Source of the DNA: Clostridium sp. UBA701
GTDB taxonomy: Bacteria; Bacillota; Clostridia; Clostridiales; Clostridiaceae
Assembly (NCBI GenBank): GCA_002298125.1
Contig: DBMJ01000023.1
Coordinates: 62,249-126,248, forward strand
Length of the DNA: 64,000 nt
Direction of reading: 5' to 3'
Of the stretch, positions 8,741 through 17,037 are shown piece after piece (position 1 is the stretch's first letter; each line of letters opens with the position of its first letter). The notes beneath the pieces are model-generated. The model saw nothing but the letters and a program-made list of their open reading frames with translations, did no database searches and was not told the origin of the DNA. Position numbers and translations under genes: made by a program.

Positions 8741-10552
8741 ATTTTTTATTTGCATTTCATTCTTTAAATCTATTCCTGTAAGCTTCATCAAATACAAAGC
8801 ATTTCGCGTGGTAGAAATTCCCTTTCTTAGCTTGTAATCAAAGCTTATCTTTTCATCCATATAATATTCCCTAAAGTGATAATTTGTCACTGTTCCTCCA
8901 CTTTTTTTCTCCAGCTCCCCAAGCTCTAAATCATGAGTGGACACCATACCCACTGCTCCACAATCTATAAGCTCCTTAATAAGTGCCACTGCTCCATAAT
9001 GTCTGTCAAAGGAATTGGTGCCCTTAAATATCTCATCTAATAAGAAAAATACCCTCTCTCCTCTTTTTACTGCCTCTACTATGCTCTTAATCCTTAAAAG
9101 CTCTGCATAGAAGGAGGATATGTTTTTCTCCAGGTTATCACTTATTCTCATACAGCTATATAATTTAAAAATGCCGCATTTGAAATATTCTGCACAAACA
9201 GGTGCTCCACAATAAGCAAGTACAAGATTTATTCCAATGGTTCTTAAAAAAGTACTCTTGCCTGACATGTTAGAGCCTGTTATAAGTACTGCAGACTGAG
9301 GCGCCTTTATAGAAAAATCATTGCATACTCTATTCTTCCCAAGTAGTGGGTGTCCAAGCTCCTTACCCTCTATATAAGCTCCCTCTAAAAACTCTGGGAA
9401 GCACCAGTTTGGATGTTCAAAGGACAATTGAGCTAAGCTGTTTAACGCTTCTATCTCTCCAAGTATCTCAAGCGCCTTGGAAAATGAAGCATAGGATTTT
9501 TTCTTCCACCTTGAAAGCGAATATACAATATGATAATCCCATAGGGTTAAAATGTTAAACACCATAAATAGCATATTACGTCTGTCGGAAATCCTATCTG
9601 CTATATCTGACAGTTCTTTAAACTGCTTTGAAACCCGCTCCTCCTCACTGTTTCTTAAGCTCTTCTGATATTTTTTTAATAGCTCCCCATTAAATTTTTC
9701 CTTTTCAAAGGCTAAAAGCATATTTTCATAGGAGTAGATAACCTTCTTTAAGACATAAATCTCACCTATAAGAGCTTCCCGTCTCCTTGCTCCTAAGAGC
9801 AATGCACATATATTGATAGCAATAAATGCAAGGGGAATTTTATAGCTTATGGAAAAGGTTAATAAGTAATATGCCCCTGTACCCAAGGTAAAAAGGGGAA
9901 GTAAGAAGCTTAATAATCTTGGTAAAAATTTTTCCTCCACCACGGCTTCATAGGGTTTTAAAAGCATCCTTGAGCTTCTATCATCCTCTATATCTTCTGC
10001 TGAAGCCTCAAAGTGCTGTCTGAAGGTAAGCTTTTTTGCAAGCTCTGCCACAGCTTCCTGTCTTTCTAAAAGGAGCTTATCCTTGTCTAGTGGTTTTTCT
10101 AGCATGGTTCTAAGTATATTTAAGCCCTCTTTGGTATGGGCAGTATTTATGTATTGATAAAGAGAATTTCTTCCGAATAGGTCTAAATCATAGCAATAGG
10201 GATGAGACTCCTCAATAAAATCCTCCCCATTATGAGGGAAGTCCTTCCATTCCCCTTGAATTCTAAGCTCTCCTCTTTCATTAATCCCTTTAAGATTGCT
10301 ACAATATCTAAGCCTTTTTCTCATATGATCATGTTTTCTTATAAGATATATAAATATGACTAGGGTGGTTATAAAAACTACTCCAGTATAAATATAGTGT
10401 CCAAAAATAAATAGATAAATAGCTGTACCAAAGCCCAGTATAAAACTTAGCAGCCTAAACCAAACTATAAGGGCTATATTTTTCTTTTGTGCTGCAATTA
10501 ACCTTTCATAATGCAGCCTTCTTCTACCATATATTCCATCACTAAACCTCAT
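8732..10552 (-). CDS. Membrane-anchored MutS-family ATPase
   Basis: A 606-residue protein with the MutS lever/clamp region and the C-terminal MutS ATPase domain. Walker A is G-S-N-M-S-G-K-S-T near residues 427-436, Walker B F-F-L-L-D-E-I near 507, and the conserved S-T-H-D near 543. It lacks the N-terminal mismatch-recognition domain of true MutS. Instead it has two close membrane segments near residues 35-70 and another pair near 210-250. It is therefore not the mismatch repair MutS and not MutS2 (no Smr domain). This MutS-like subfamily is widespread in Firmicutes and Bacteroidetes with unknown role. ATG 10552 follows GGAGG; a longer upstream frame lacks a ribosome site. Confidence 0.85.
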   Translation of the reverse strand: MRFSDGIYGRRRLHYERLIAAQKKNIALIVWFRLLSFILGFGTAIYLFIFGHYIYTGVVFITTLVIFIYLIRKHDHMRKRLRYCSNLKGINERGELRIQGEWKDFPHNGEDFIEESHPYCYDLDLFGRNSLYQYINTAHTKEGLNILRTMLEKPLDKDKLLLERQEAVAELAKKLTFRQHFEASAEDIEDDRSSRMLLKPYEAVVEEKFLPRLLSFLLPLFTLGTGAYYLLTFSISYKIPLAFIAINICALLLGARRREALIGEIYVLKKVIYSYENMLLAFEKEKFNGELLKKYQKSLRNSEEERVSKQFKELSDIADRISDRRNMLFMVFNILTLWDYHIVYSLSRWKKKSYASFSKALEILGEIEALNSLAQLSFEHPNWCFPEFLEGAYIEGKELGHPLLGKNRVCNDFSIKAPQSAVLITGSNMSGKSTFLRTIGINLVLAYCGAPVCAEYFKCGIFKLYSCMRISDNLEKNISSFYAELLRIKSIVEAVKRGERVFFLLDEIFKGTNSFDRHYGAVALIKELIDCGAVGMVSTHDLELGELEKKSGGTVTNYHFREYYMDEKISFDYKLRKGISTTRNALYLMKLTGIDLKNEMQIKNET

Positions 10553-10630
10553 AAAAGCTCCTCCCACTGTGTATGTTAATATATTCCTATTATATCCTAT
10601 AATACTACTTAGTGTAGAGAAAATAAAAGA

Positions 10631-10653
10631 GCTTGTATGTTTTAGATACAAGC
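10631..10653 (-). terminator. Terminator after the DUF5667 protein gene
   Basis: Stem GCTTGTAT / ATACAAGC with a 7-nt loop, followed on the minus strand by TCTTTTATTTTC. Confidence 0.75.
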
Positions 10654-10663
10654 CCCTTATAGA

Positions 10664-11683
10664 CTAATTGTTTTTCTTTTCCTTTATTTCTTTTTGCTCT
10701 TTGTTTCCATTATCTTTGTTTCCATTATCTTTTTTCTCGTTTTCTTTGGTTTTGTCCTGATTTTTTACATTGTTATCTTTTTTCTCTTTAACATCCTTAT
10801 CATCCTGCTTAGCTGACTTTTTCTCTTCCTTTACAGTTTTGTTAACCTCATTTTTTAAATCCTTTTTGCCCTGTTCAGCTTCCTTTTTAATTTCAGTTAA
10901 TTTATCTTTATTTCCTTGTTCTAATTCTTTAATTTTTTCTACTCCACCCTTAACTACTTTTTGTTTTTCCTCAAAGGCCTTTTTAAACTCTTCCTTTGCA
11001 GAAGCTAGTGCCGTTTTCTTTTCTGCTAATTGTTGTTCAAGCTTAGCAATTTCTTCTTCATTACCAGCCTTTTTTGCTTTTTCAAGCTCTTTGGATATTT
11101 CCCTATAGTCCTTAGAAGCAGTGTTTAATTCATGTCTTTTCTCTACCATATCTTTTACTGCTTGTTTCTTGGCTTCCTGCATTTCCTTCACGGCCTGCAA
11201 GACTTCCTTTGTCTTTTCAGGTGCTTCCTTCTCGTACTCATCTACAAGCTTAGTTAACTTCTCTTCTCTTTCAGTAAAGAGCTTTTCTAATGCAGCAACC
11301 TTTTCAGCCTTTTTCTCATCAGTGATATCAGTATTATTATCCAGGTACTTTATAAGCCTGTCTCTAGACTTGTCCATATACTCCTGAAAGCTTTGAAGTG
11401 CCTCCTTAGCCTTATCTACCTTATTTTTTTCTGTCATTACCTTGCTCTCTTCTAGCCTTTCCTCGGCTATTTCAGTAAGCAGAGAAACTTTTTTATTCTC
11501 AGAGAAGGTAAATGCTACTCTAACACTGTCATAGGCCTTATCAAGAAAATAAAAGGGACTGTCTGGAGTCATTCCTGCAGTGTTTTTAGCAGCATCTGTT
11601 CCCTCTGCCTTAGCAGTTATACCACCTAGGGCTATAGTCATAATAAGTGCCATGGAAAATATACTTTTTTTCATATTCTTCAC
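10664..11683 (-). CDS. Secreted DUF5667 coiled-coil protein next to sigI
   Basis: A 339-residue exported protein. A signal peptide (about residues 1-27, cleavage after A-K-A) is followed by a DUF5667-type domain starting T-P-D-S-P-F-Y-F-L-D-K (about 39-150). Long Lys/Glu-rich helices (about 150-270) are probably coiled coil, and a low-complexity Lys/Asp/Asn tail (about 280-339) could bind wall polymers. ATG 11683 follows AGAGGTG. It is divergent from sigI and shares with it a mirrored promoter motif (see regulatory entries), so it may be a SigI target acting at the envelope. No enzyme motif is seen. Confidence 0.75.
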   Translation of the reverse strand: MKNMKKSIFSMALIMTIALGGITAKAEGTDAAKNTAGMTPDSPFYFLDKAYDSVRVAFTFSENKKVSLLTEIAEERLEESKVMTEKNKVDKAKEALQSFQEYMDKSRDRLIKYLDNNTDITDEKKAEKVAALEKLFTEREEKLTKLVDEYEKEAPEKTKEVLQAVKEMQEAKKQAVKDMVEKRHELNTASKDYREISKELEKAKKAGNEEEIAKLEQQLAEKKTALASAKEEFKKAFEEKQKVVKGGVEKIKELEQGNKDKLTEIKKEAEQGKKDLKNEVNKTVKEEKKSAKQDDKDVKEKKDNNVKNQDKTKENEKKDNGNKDNGNKEQKEIKEKKNN

Positions 11684-11715
11684 CTCTTAGTTAAATTGTG
11701 TTCACTATTTTATTA

Positions 11716-11743
11716 TACGGAAGTCTTCTCTATTTTTTGGAGG
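11716..11743 (-). promoter_or_regulatory. Candidate SigI-type promoter of the DUF5667 gene
   Basis: Minus strand CCNNCAAA (43-36 of the 117xx block), 16-bp spacer, then CGTA at 11719-11716. The predicted start lies about 25 nt before ATG 11683. The same motif with the same spacing occurs in front of sigI. SigI promoters in Bacillus and Clostridium are described as C-rich plus AAA at -35 and a CGAA-like -10; the assignment here is inference. A TATAAT overlaps the -10 but no SigA -35 sits at the right distance. Confidence 0.45.
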
Positions 11744-11773
11744 GTAATGCATTTAAAGTATTTTGCTAAAATA

Positions 11774-11801
11774 CCATCAAAATGTTACGATATATTACGT
11801 A
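11774..11801 (+). promoter_or_regulatory. Candidate autoregulatory SigI-type promoter of sigI
   Basis: Plus strand CCNNCAAA at 11774-11781, 16-bp spacer, CGTA at 11798-11801. The predicted start is about 23 nt upstream of the TTG start of sigI. Autoregulation is usual for SigI. A weak SigA alternative (TTGCTA, 17 bp, TACGAT) overlaps it. Confidence 0.45.
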
Positions 11802-11830
11802 TTAGAAAATGCAGGGAAGAGGTGTGAAAC

Positions 11831-12514
11831 TTGGAGGAGTGCAAACTTTTAATAGAAAATAGAGACTCTTTTATAGAAGAGAATAAAAGCTTCATCTATT
11901 CTACTGCTCTTAGAATATGTAAAAGATCCCTAAGCTGGAATAACGATGACGAGCTCAGCATAGCTCTCTTGGCTTTTAATAAAGCCTGTGATAGCTACCT
12001 GTCAGAAAAAGGAGATTTTTATAGCTTTAGCAGTGTTATTATAAGAAATGCATTGATAGACTTTTTTCGAAAAGAGGGGCAAAGGCCTTATTTAACCTTT
12101 GATGAAGGCTCCAATGAGCTTCAATATATGGATTATAAAAACTCCCTAAAGGAGTATGAAATAGTAAGAGAAAACCACAGTAGAGCTGAAGAAATAGCAC
12201 TGTTTAATGAGGAGCTAAGAAAATATAAGCTTTCCTTTTCAACTCTAGCAGAAAGCTGTCCAAGTCACAGAGATACTAGAAACACTCTATTAAATATTGC
12301 ATATATCGGCAGCAGCTCTTCAAAGATTATAGCAACCATAAGAGATAAGAAAAGGCTTCCTATAAAAGAGCTCTCTCTTCTTACAGGAAGTAATACAAAG
12401 CTTATAGAAAAATGGAGAAAGTACATTTTAGCATTAATTATACTGTTCTCCTCTGAAGAATATCCGTACATAAAATCCTATTTGGATATTAAGGTAGGTG
12501 AAAATAATGACTAA
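11831..12514 (+). CDS. sigI: RNA polymerase sigma factor SigI
   Basis: Alternative sigma-70-family factor of 227 residues. Region 2 is at about 10-90 (F-I-Y-S-T-A-L-R-I-C-K-R then I-A-L-L-A-F-N-K-A). The C-terminal family-specific DNA-binding segment has the SigI hallmark R-D-K-K-R-L-P-I-K-E-L near 178-188 and E-K-W-R-K-Y-I near 197. The start is TTG 11831, with GAGGTG upstream. The gene overlaps the frame of rsgI and the two form one operon. In Bacillus SigI answers heat and envelope stress; in cellulolytic clostridia it answers extracellular polysaccharides. Confidence 0.92.
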   Translation: MEECKLLIENRDSFIEENKSFIYSTALRICKRSLSWNNDDELSIALLAFNKACDSYLSEKGDFYSFSSVIIRNALIDFFRKEGQRPYLTFDEGSNELQYMDYKNSLKEYEIVRENHSRAEEIALFNEELRKYKLSFSTLAESCPSHRDTRNTLLNIAYIGSSSSKIIATIRDKKRLPIKELSLLTGSNTKLIEKWRKYILALIILFSSEEYPYIKSYLDIKVGENND

Positions 12515-13352
12515 ATCCGGTTTGGTGTTAGAGATTAAAAGGGACTCTGTTACTATAATGTCAGCTCAGGGAGAGTTTCTCCATCTAAAAATAAGGGGCA
12601 AAAAACCTGCCATTGGTGAAGAATATAGTGGGGAGCTTATAGTAAAGTCCTCTCCTATGAAATATATCGCTGCTGCTGCAGTGCTTTTTATGCTGTTATT
12701 ATCTGGCAGTACTGCCTACGCCTACTATACTCCAACTCAGCATGTAATACTTGAGGTTAATCCCTCCCTTTCCATAGGAACTAATCGCTTTAACAAGATT
12801 GTGGAGGTAAAGGCCTTAAATACTGATGGAGAAAAGCTCCTAGAAAAGGTAGACGTAAAGTATAAGACTCTTGGTGATGGCCTTACAAGCTTAATAAAAG
12901 AATGTGAAACAGACCATATTATAGACAACAGCAAAGAGCATACTATAAACCTCATAGTGCAAAATGAGAAGACGTTAAAGGACATAGCTCCTCTAGAGCA
13001 ATATATTTCAAATACAGCGTATACTCTAAAGGTGGAGGAACGGGGTGAAGTAAGGGTTGTAAAACCCAAAAGAGAGACAAAAAGCACTATAGAAAAGGAT
13101 AATCCCGCTGCTATACCAGAGAATAATTCTAAAAAAACCGTTCAAGGCAAGGATTCCACTAAGGAGGAAAAGAGTAAAGACAAGGAAGAGCCTAAGGAGG
13201 GAAAAAAGGCTGATAATAAAGATAATTCCTCAAGGGATAATGGCAGCTCTTCTGGCTCTTATAAGGAAAAGGAGAAAGAGAATCCTTCCAAACACAATGA
13301 CAAAAATAATAAACAAGAGGTCTCCCCTATAATAAAAAATAAGAAGAACTAG
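12507..13352 (+). CDS. rsgI: Anti-sigma-I factor RsgI
   Basis: Membrane-spanning anti-sigma factor of 281 residues. The N-terminal RsgI cytoplasmic domain (1-48) binds SigI, a single membrane segment follows (about 51-73), then the conserved periplasmic-side core that begins Y-T-P-T-Q-H-V-I-L-E-V-N-P-S-L (about 77-90) and extends to about 190. The C-terminal 90 residues are low complexity Lys/Glu/Ser/Asn and lack any carbohydrate-binding module, unlike the sensor RsgI proteins of C. thermocellum. This fits the Bacillus-like type that senses envelope state. ATG 12507 is preferred over GTG 12498 on ribosome spacing; both overlap sigI. Confidence 0.9.
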   Translation: MTKSGLVLEIKRDSVTIMSAQGEFLHLKIRGKKPAIGEEYSGELIVKSSPMKYIAAAAVLFMLLLSGSTAYAYYTPTQHVILEVNPSLSIGTNRFNKIVEVKALNTDGEKLLEKVDVKYKTLGDGLTSLIKECETDHIIDNSKEHTINLIVQNEKTLKDIAPLEQYISNTAYTLKVEERGEVRVVKPKRETKSTIEKDNPAAIPENNSKKTVQGKDSTKEEKSKDKEEPKEGKKADNKDNSSRDNGSSSGSYKEKEKENPSKHNDKNNKQEVSPIIKNKKN

Positions 13353-13376
13353 GATAGTTAGCTTATCCTAGTTCTT
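13344..13376. terminator. Terminator after rsgI, also facing the YhfC gene
   Basis: 13-bp stem AAGAACTAGGATA / TATCCTAGTTCTT with a 7-nt loop followed by T6-7 on the plus strand. It overlaps the rsgI stop codon. Confidence 0.88.
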
Positions 13377-13396
13377 TTTTTAACTGTTATGGATTA

Positions 13397-14200
13397 TTAC
13401 CCAGCAAAATTTTGCTGCTCACTATTAAATAGCCTCTTAGCTTTGATTATAAATGCCACAGCTATAATTCCAAACACAAGATACACTCCCTCTAGTATAA
13501 GAACATTAGTAATTACACCCTTCTGGTATAGAGCTGCGGGAAAATCTATTACAGCATGAATTAAGACAGCTAAAAATAAAAATATTGTCCTTCTCTCTTT
13601 TACAGCGTAAAGTACTAGTATGGAAAGAGCTATTTGTATGGCCATGGCAAAAATTCTTTCAAAACCGCTTAATAACCAGGTATAGGGAGGTTGAGTAATT
13701 AGCTGCTCCTTTATGGCTAAAAGAGGTTGTGCTGAGGGCCCTAATTTATCCACCATAGTCTGAAAGGCATTCTCATTTATAAGGGTGGCATAGACTAGCA
13801 GGTTTATATTGCTCAATGCTACCAAGAGAATTGCCTCTATGCCCCCATGACCTATACCAAAGCCCACTGCATCCTTCCACTGCCTGTCCTTCTTTAAAAA
13901 AATCTTGAAAATTATAAACCGTCCTACCTCTTCAAAAATACCTGCCATAAGCCCAGCATATAGCATAAACACCCAAGGATTATTCATAACAGAGGCCGTG
14001 GACTTATTTAAAATAAGCACATAGAAATGTACTAGCTTCTCCAATACCAGCACAAAAACAATAAAGGTAATTACTCCACCTAGTACAGTTCTAAAGCTGA
14101 TCTTATAATTTTTAGCAAAATAAATTATAAGTGCAGCGGGTAAAAGTATTGCTATGGCTATAGTAATAGCTATAAATACCATAGATAAATTATTAACCAT
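13397..14200 (-). CDS. YhfC-family glutamic-type intramembrane protease
   Basis: A 267-residue polytopic membrane protein with about eight hydrophobic segments. The putative active-site motifs of the YhfC/CAAX-protease-like superfamily are present: G-I-F-E-E-V-G-R (about 85-92), G-F-G-I-G-H-G-G-I-E (about 116-125) and I-H-A-V-I-D-F-P (about 213-220), supplying Glu and His residues. Substrate unknown. It converges on rsgI; membrane proteases do release anti-sigma factors, but there is no direct sign of a link here. ATG 14200 is chosen because GAGGAG precedes it at 8 nt; the in-frame GTG 14209 is weaker. Confidence 0.8.
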   Translation of the reverse strand: MVNNLSMVFIAITIAIAILLPAALIIYFAKNYKISFRTVLGGVITFIVFVLVLEKLVHFYVLILNKSTASVMNNPWVFMLYAGLMAGIFEEVGRFIIFKIFLKKDRQWKDAVGFGIGHGGIEAILLVALSNINLLVYATLINENAFQTMVDKLGPSAQPLLAIKEQLITQPPYTWLLSGFERIFAMAIQIALSILVLYAVKERRTIFLFLAVLIHAVIDFPAALYQKGVITNVLILEGVYLVFGIIAVAFIIKAKRLFNSEQQNFAG

Positions 14201-14266
14201 ATAAATCACTCCTCATAAATTATACCTAATATAATGATAATCCATAATAAGGCAATAAGTAAACAA

Positions 14267-14302
14267 AAATAACTCATAAAGCAAAAGCCCTATGAGTTAT
14301 TT
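14267..14302 (-). terminator. Terminator after metG
   Basis: 12-bp stem AAATAACTCATA / TATGAGTTATTT with a T-rich tail on the minus strand. Confidence 0.8.
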
Positions 14303-14311
14303 TAAACAAAC

Positions 14312-16240
14312 TTATCTTACTTCACTGCCTGTGGGCAGCACAGTTGGGGTAGTAACTAATGAAAGCAGCGTTTCGCAAGTATCGGAGGCTGCAAGAATCA
14401 TTCCTTGAGAGAGTTCTCCTCTAAGCTTTACAGGCTTTAAATTTGCCACTAACACTACATATTTGCCTACCATTTCTTCTGGCTTGTAATATTGAGCTAT
14501 GCCAGATACTACCTGCCTTTCCTCTCCTCCTAAGTCCACCTTCAGCTTTAAAAGCTTTTTGGCTCCCTTAATAGGCTCACAGGCTGTAACCTTTACTATT
14601 CTTAGATCAATCTTTTCAAAGTCCTCAATGGTTATCTCCTCTTTTAGTGGGGCCATAGCTGGTTTAGCTGGCTCTTCAGTGTTTAGGGCACTAAGCTCTA
14701 CAAGCTTTGCCTCTACATCTATCCTTGGGAAAATAACCTCTCCCTTCTTAACCTTTGTGCCTGCTTTGGTACCATCAAAGGATGCTAAGGTATCCCAGGA
14801 GGTCAAATCTACAGAAAGCTGTGTATTTATCTTGTTACTAGTGGCGGGCAAGAAGGCAGAAAGAATAACAGAGACAAATCTCAAGCTCTCCACCAGGTTG
14901 TATAATACTGTACCTAGCCTATCTCTCTTTTCTTCATCCTTGGCCAAAATCCAAGGAGTGGTTTCATCAATATATTTATTTGCCCTTCCGATCAGTGTCC
15001 ATACTTCATCTAAGGCCTCTGGAATTCTCAGTTTGTTTATATGCTCCTCCACCTTTATAGGAGTACTTAGAGTGAGGTTTATAAGCTCATTATCCAGCTC
15101 CTCCTTATGAAGTGGTGCAGGAATCACTCCTGCAAAATATTTATCCACCATGGCTACAGTTCTAGAAACCAAATTGCCTAGGTCATTGGCTAAATCTGAA
15201 TTGATTTTCTTTATGAATAGCTCATTGTTGAATAAGCCATCAGAGCCAAAGGGTATCTCTCTTAGAAGATAATATCTTACAGCATCTACTCCAAAATGCT
15301 TTACAAGAATCTCTGGGTCTACCACATTACCCTTGGATTTAGACATCTTTCCTCCATCCACTAAAAGCCAGCCGTGACCAAAAATCTGCTTTGGAAGAGG
15401 AAGGTCTAAAGCCATGAGCATAATAGGCCAGTAAATGGTATGAAACCTCAAAATATCCTTACCGATAAGATGAACATCCGCAGGCCAATATTTTTCATAG
15501 AGCTCAGTATTCTCCTGTCCATAGCCCATTGCTGTAATGTAGTTAGACAATGCATCTATCCATACATAAATTACGTGTCCAGGATCAAACTCCACTGGCA
15601 CTCCCCAGGAGAAGGAGGTTCTAGAGACGCATAGGTCCTGAAGCCCTGGTCTTAGGAAATTGTTTAACATCTCATTCTTCCTGGATTCTGGTTGAATAAA
15701 CTGGGGATTGTTCTCAATATATTCTATTAGCTTATCTGCATATTTGGACATCTTAAAGAAGTAAGCTTCTTCCTTAGCCTTCTCTACAGGTCTCCCACAA
15801 TCTGGGCACTTGTTATCCACAAGCTGGGTTTCTGTCCAAAAAGATTCACAGGGTGTACAGTACCAGCCCTCATAGGAGCTCTTATAGATATCACCCTTGT
15901 CATAGAGAGTTTTAAAAATCTTCTGTACGGTTTTCTCATGATAGTCATCTGTAGTTCTTATAAACTTGTCATAGCTTATGTCCATAATACTCCACAGCTC
16001 TTTAATACCTGCTACAATTTCGTCCACATAGGCCTTAGGTGTAACGCCCTTTTCCTCAGCAACTCTCTGAATTTTTTGTCCATGCTCATCAGTTCCAGTC
16101 AAAAACATTACATCAAAGCCTGTAAGTCTCTTAAATCTTGCCAGGGCATCCGCTGCTACAGTGGTATATGTGTTACCAATATGAAGCTTAGCAGAAGGAT
16201 AATAAATTGGTGTTGTAATATAATAGTTTTTTTTACACAT
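14312..16240 (-). CDS. metG: Methionyl-tRNA synthetase
   Basis: Charges tRNA-Met. The 642-residue class I synthetase has the H-I-G-N signature near residue 21, a zinc knuckle made of C-T-P-C (about 127) and C-P-D-C (about 144), and K-M-S-K-S near 298-302. The anticodon-binding helices occupy about 390-510. A C-terminal OB-fold tRNA-binding (Trbp111-like) domain fills about 540-642 and gives the dimeric long form. ATG 16240 follows GGAGG. Expression is under a methionine T-box immediately upstream. Confidence 0.97.
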   Translation of the reverse strand: MCKKNYYITTPIYYPSAKLHIGNTYTTVAADALARFKRLTGFDVMFLTGTDEHGQKIQRVAEEKGVTPKAYVDEIVAGIKELWSIMDISYDKFIRTTDDYHEKTVQKIFKTLYDKGDIYKSSYEGWYCTPCESFWTETQLVDNKCPDCGRPVEKAKEEAYFFKMSKYADKLIEYIENNPQFIQPESRKNEMLNNFLRPGLQDLCVSRTSFSWGVPVEFDPGHVIYVWIDALSNYITAMGYGQENTELYEKYWPADVHLIGKDILRFHTIYWPIMLMALDLPLPKQIFGHGWLLVDGGKMSKSKGNVVDPEILVKHFGVDAVRYYLLREIPFGSDGLFNNELFIKKINSDLANDLGNLVSRTVAMVDKYFAGVIPAPLHKEELDNELINLTLSTPIKVEEHINKLRIPEALDEVWTLIGRANKYIDETTPWILAKDEEKRDRLGTVLYNLVESLRFVSVILSAFLPATSNKINTQLSVDLTSWDTLASFDGTKAGTKVKKGEVIFPRIDVEAKLVELSALNTEEPAKPAMAPLKEEITIEDFEKIDLRIVKVTACEPIKGAKKLLKLKVDLGGEERQVVSGIAQYYKPEEMVGKYVVLVANLKPVKLRGELSQGMILAASDTCETLLSLVTTPTVLPTGSEVR

Positions 16241-16280
16241 TTTATCGCCTCCAAAAGGTTAATTTACTATTTATAATTAA

Positions 16281-16551
16281 AAAAAGTCCCTATATGGAAT
16301 TATTCCACATAGAGACGTATTTACACGTGTTACCACTCTAATTTATTCCCCTCTCACGAAGGAAAACTTTCTAAGTGACTATCATCACTATACCCTGTAA
16401 CGGTGGAATCCGTCCTGTTCTACTTAATTTCAAACAGAAAGCTCTGAGGCCATGTTCATGGATGTTCCTGTCGTCGGCTTTCACCTATTCCGACTCTCTT
16501 TTAGACCCTCACAACCCATTACTCTTCTCATCACTGCATTTACTTATTGAT
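16281..16551 (-). promoter_or_regulatory. T-box riboswitch for methionine controlling metG
   Basis: The leader RNA reads uncharged tRNA. Reading down the minus strand there is the usual 5' motif G-A-G-A-A-G-A-G-U-A, the stem I element A-G-A-G-A-G-U-C-G-G, and a specifier codon AUG at 16453-16451 in the context GAACAUGGCC. The T-box sequence is AGAGUGGUAACACG at 16339-16326, whose UGGU would pair with the ACCA end of tRNA-Met. The intrinsic terminator (14-bp stem 16316-16303 / 16299-16286 then U7) ends at about 16280. Confidence 0.93.
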
Positions 16552-16557
16552 ATTAAC

Positions 16558-16587
16558 ATAATAGTACAATTGAAATATCTTTGTCAA
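16558..16587 (-). promoter_or_regulatory. SigA promoter of the metG T-box
   Basis: Minus strand TTGACA (16587-16582), 18-bp spacer, TATTAT (16563-16558). Placed just upstream of the T-box 5' end. Confidence 0.75.
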
Positions 16588-16600
16588 GTAAATAGTGAAA

Positions 16601-16620
16601 CCCCGGTATTTCTACCGGGG
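16601..16620 (-). terminator. Terminator after the Gly/Cys-rich protein gene
   Basis: Perfect 8-bp GC stem CCCCGGTA / TACCGGGG with a 4-nt loop, 13 bp downstream of the stop on the minus strand, then TTTCACTATTT. Confidence 0.75.
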
Positions 16621-16633
16621 AATGTTTTAAGTT

Positions 16634-16879
16634 TTATCTTCTATCACGGCCGCAGACGAATATGATAATGAGTAGTACTATTAAACCTAGTCCATAGCCT
16701 CCGAAACCTCCGGTTCCAGTGCCACAGCCACAGCCTCCGCCGTACCCCCCAAATCCCCCACATCCGCAATTTCCGCCGTACATACCATATCCTGGATAAC
16801 CTCCGCAAGGATTGGTTGGATAGCAGCAATAGCTTTGTTCGTAGTTGCAACAGCAGTCATCGTGTTTATGATGTCCCAT
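16634..16879 (-). CDS. Gly/Cys-rich small protein with C-terminal membrane segment
   Basis: An 81-residue protein that begins with a His/Asp/Cys cluster (residues 3-11) and continues with a Gly/Tyr/Cys-rich central part containing 13 or so cysteines. It ends with a hydrophobic helix (about 64-76) and a basic tail. The Gly-rich block followed by a short hydrophobic helix resembles the YjcZ/YrkC-type small sporulation proteins of Bacilli, and Cys-rich coat proteins; assignment is inference. ATG 16879 follows AGGAGGAG. It is a single-gene unit with its own terminator. The cysteines may cross-link or bind metal. Confidence 0.7.
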   Translation of the reverse strand: MGHHKHDDCCCNYEQSYCCYPTNPCGGYPGYGMYGGNCGCGGFGGYGGGCGCGTGTGGFGGYGLGLIVLLIIIFVCGRDRR

Positions 16880-17037
16880 ATATACTCCTCCTTTATTTGG
16901 ACTTTAATTCTGTCATTTCTTATTAGTAAGTACTGAGGAGTATCCTCACTAAATTATATTAAAGAAGGAGTAAAAGGGTTACAATCTTATTTAATTTATC
17001 AAATTATTTTTATTTAAAAAGCATCAGAGCAATGCGT

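Noticed and set aside
10770..11108. Ser/Phe-rich ORF antisense to the DUF5667 gene
   Set aside because: Artefact of the Lys/Glu-rich coiled coil read backward.
14499..15110. 203-codon plus-strand ORF
   Set aside because: Antisense to metG, with no ribosome site and no recognisable domain.
16644..16850. Second-frame ORF of 68 codons, Arg/Trp-rich
   Set aside because: It is a shadow of the Gly/Cys-rich gene in another frame; the codon pattern and ribosome site support the 81-residue frame.
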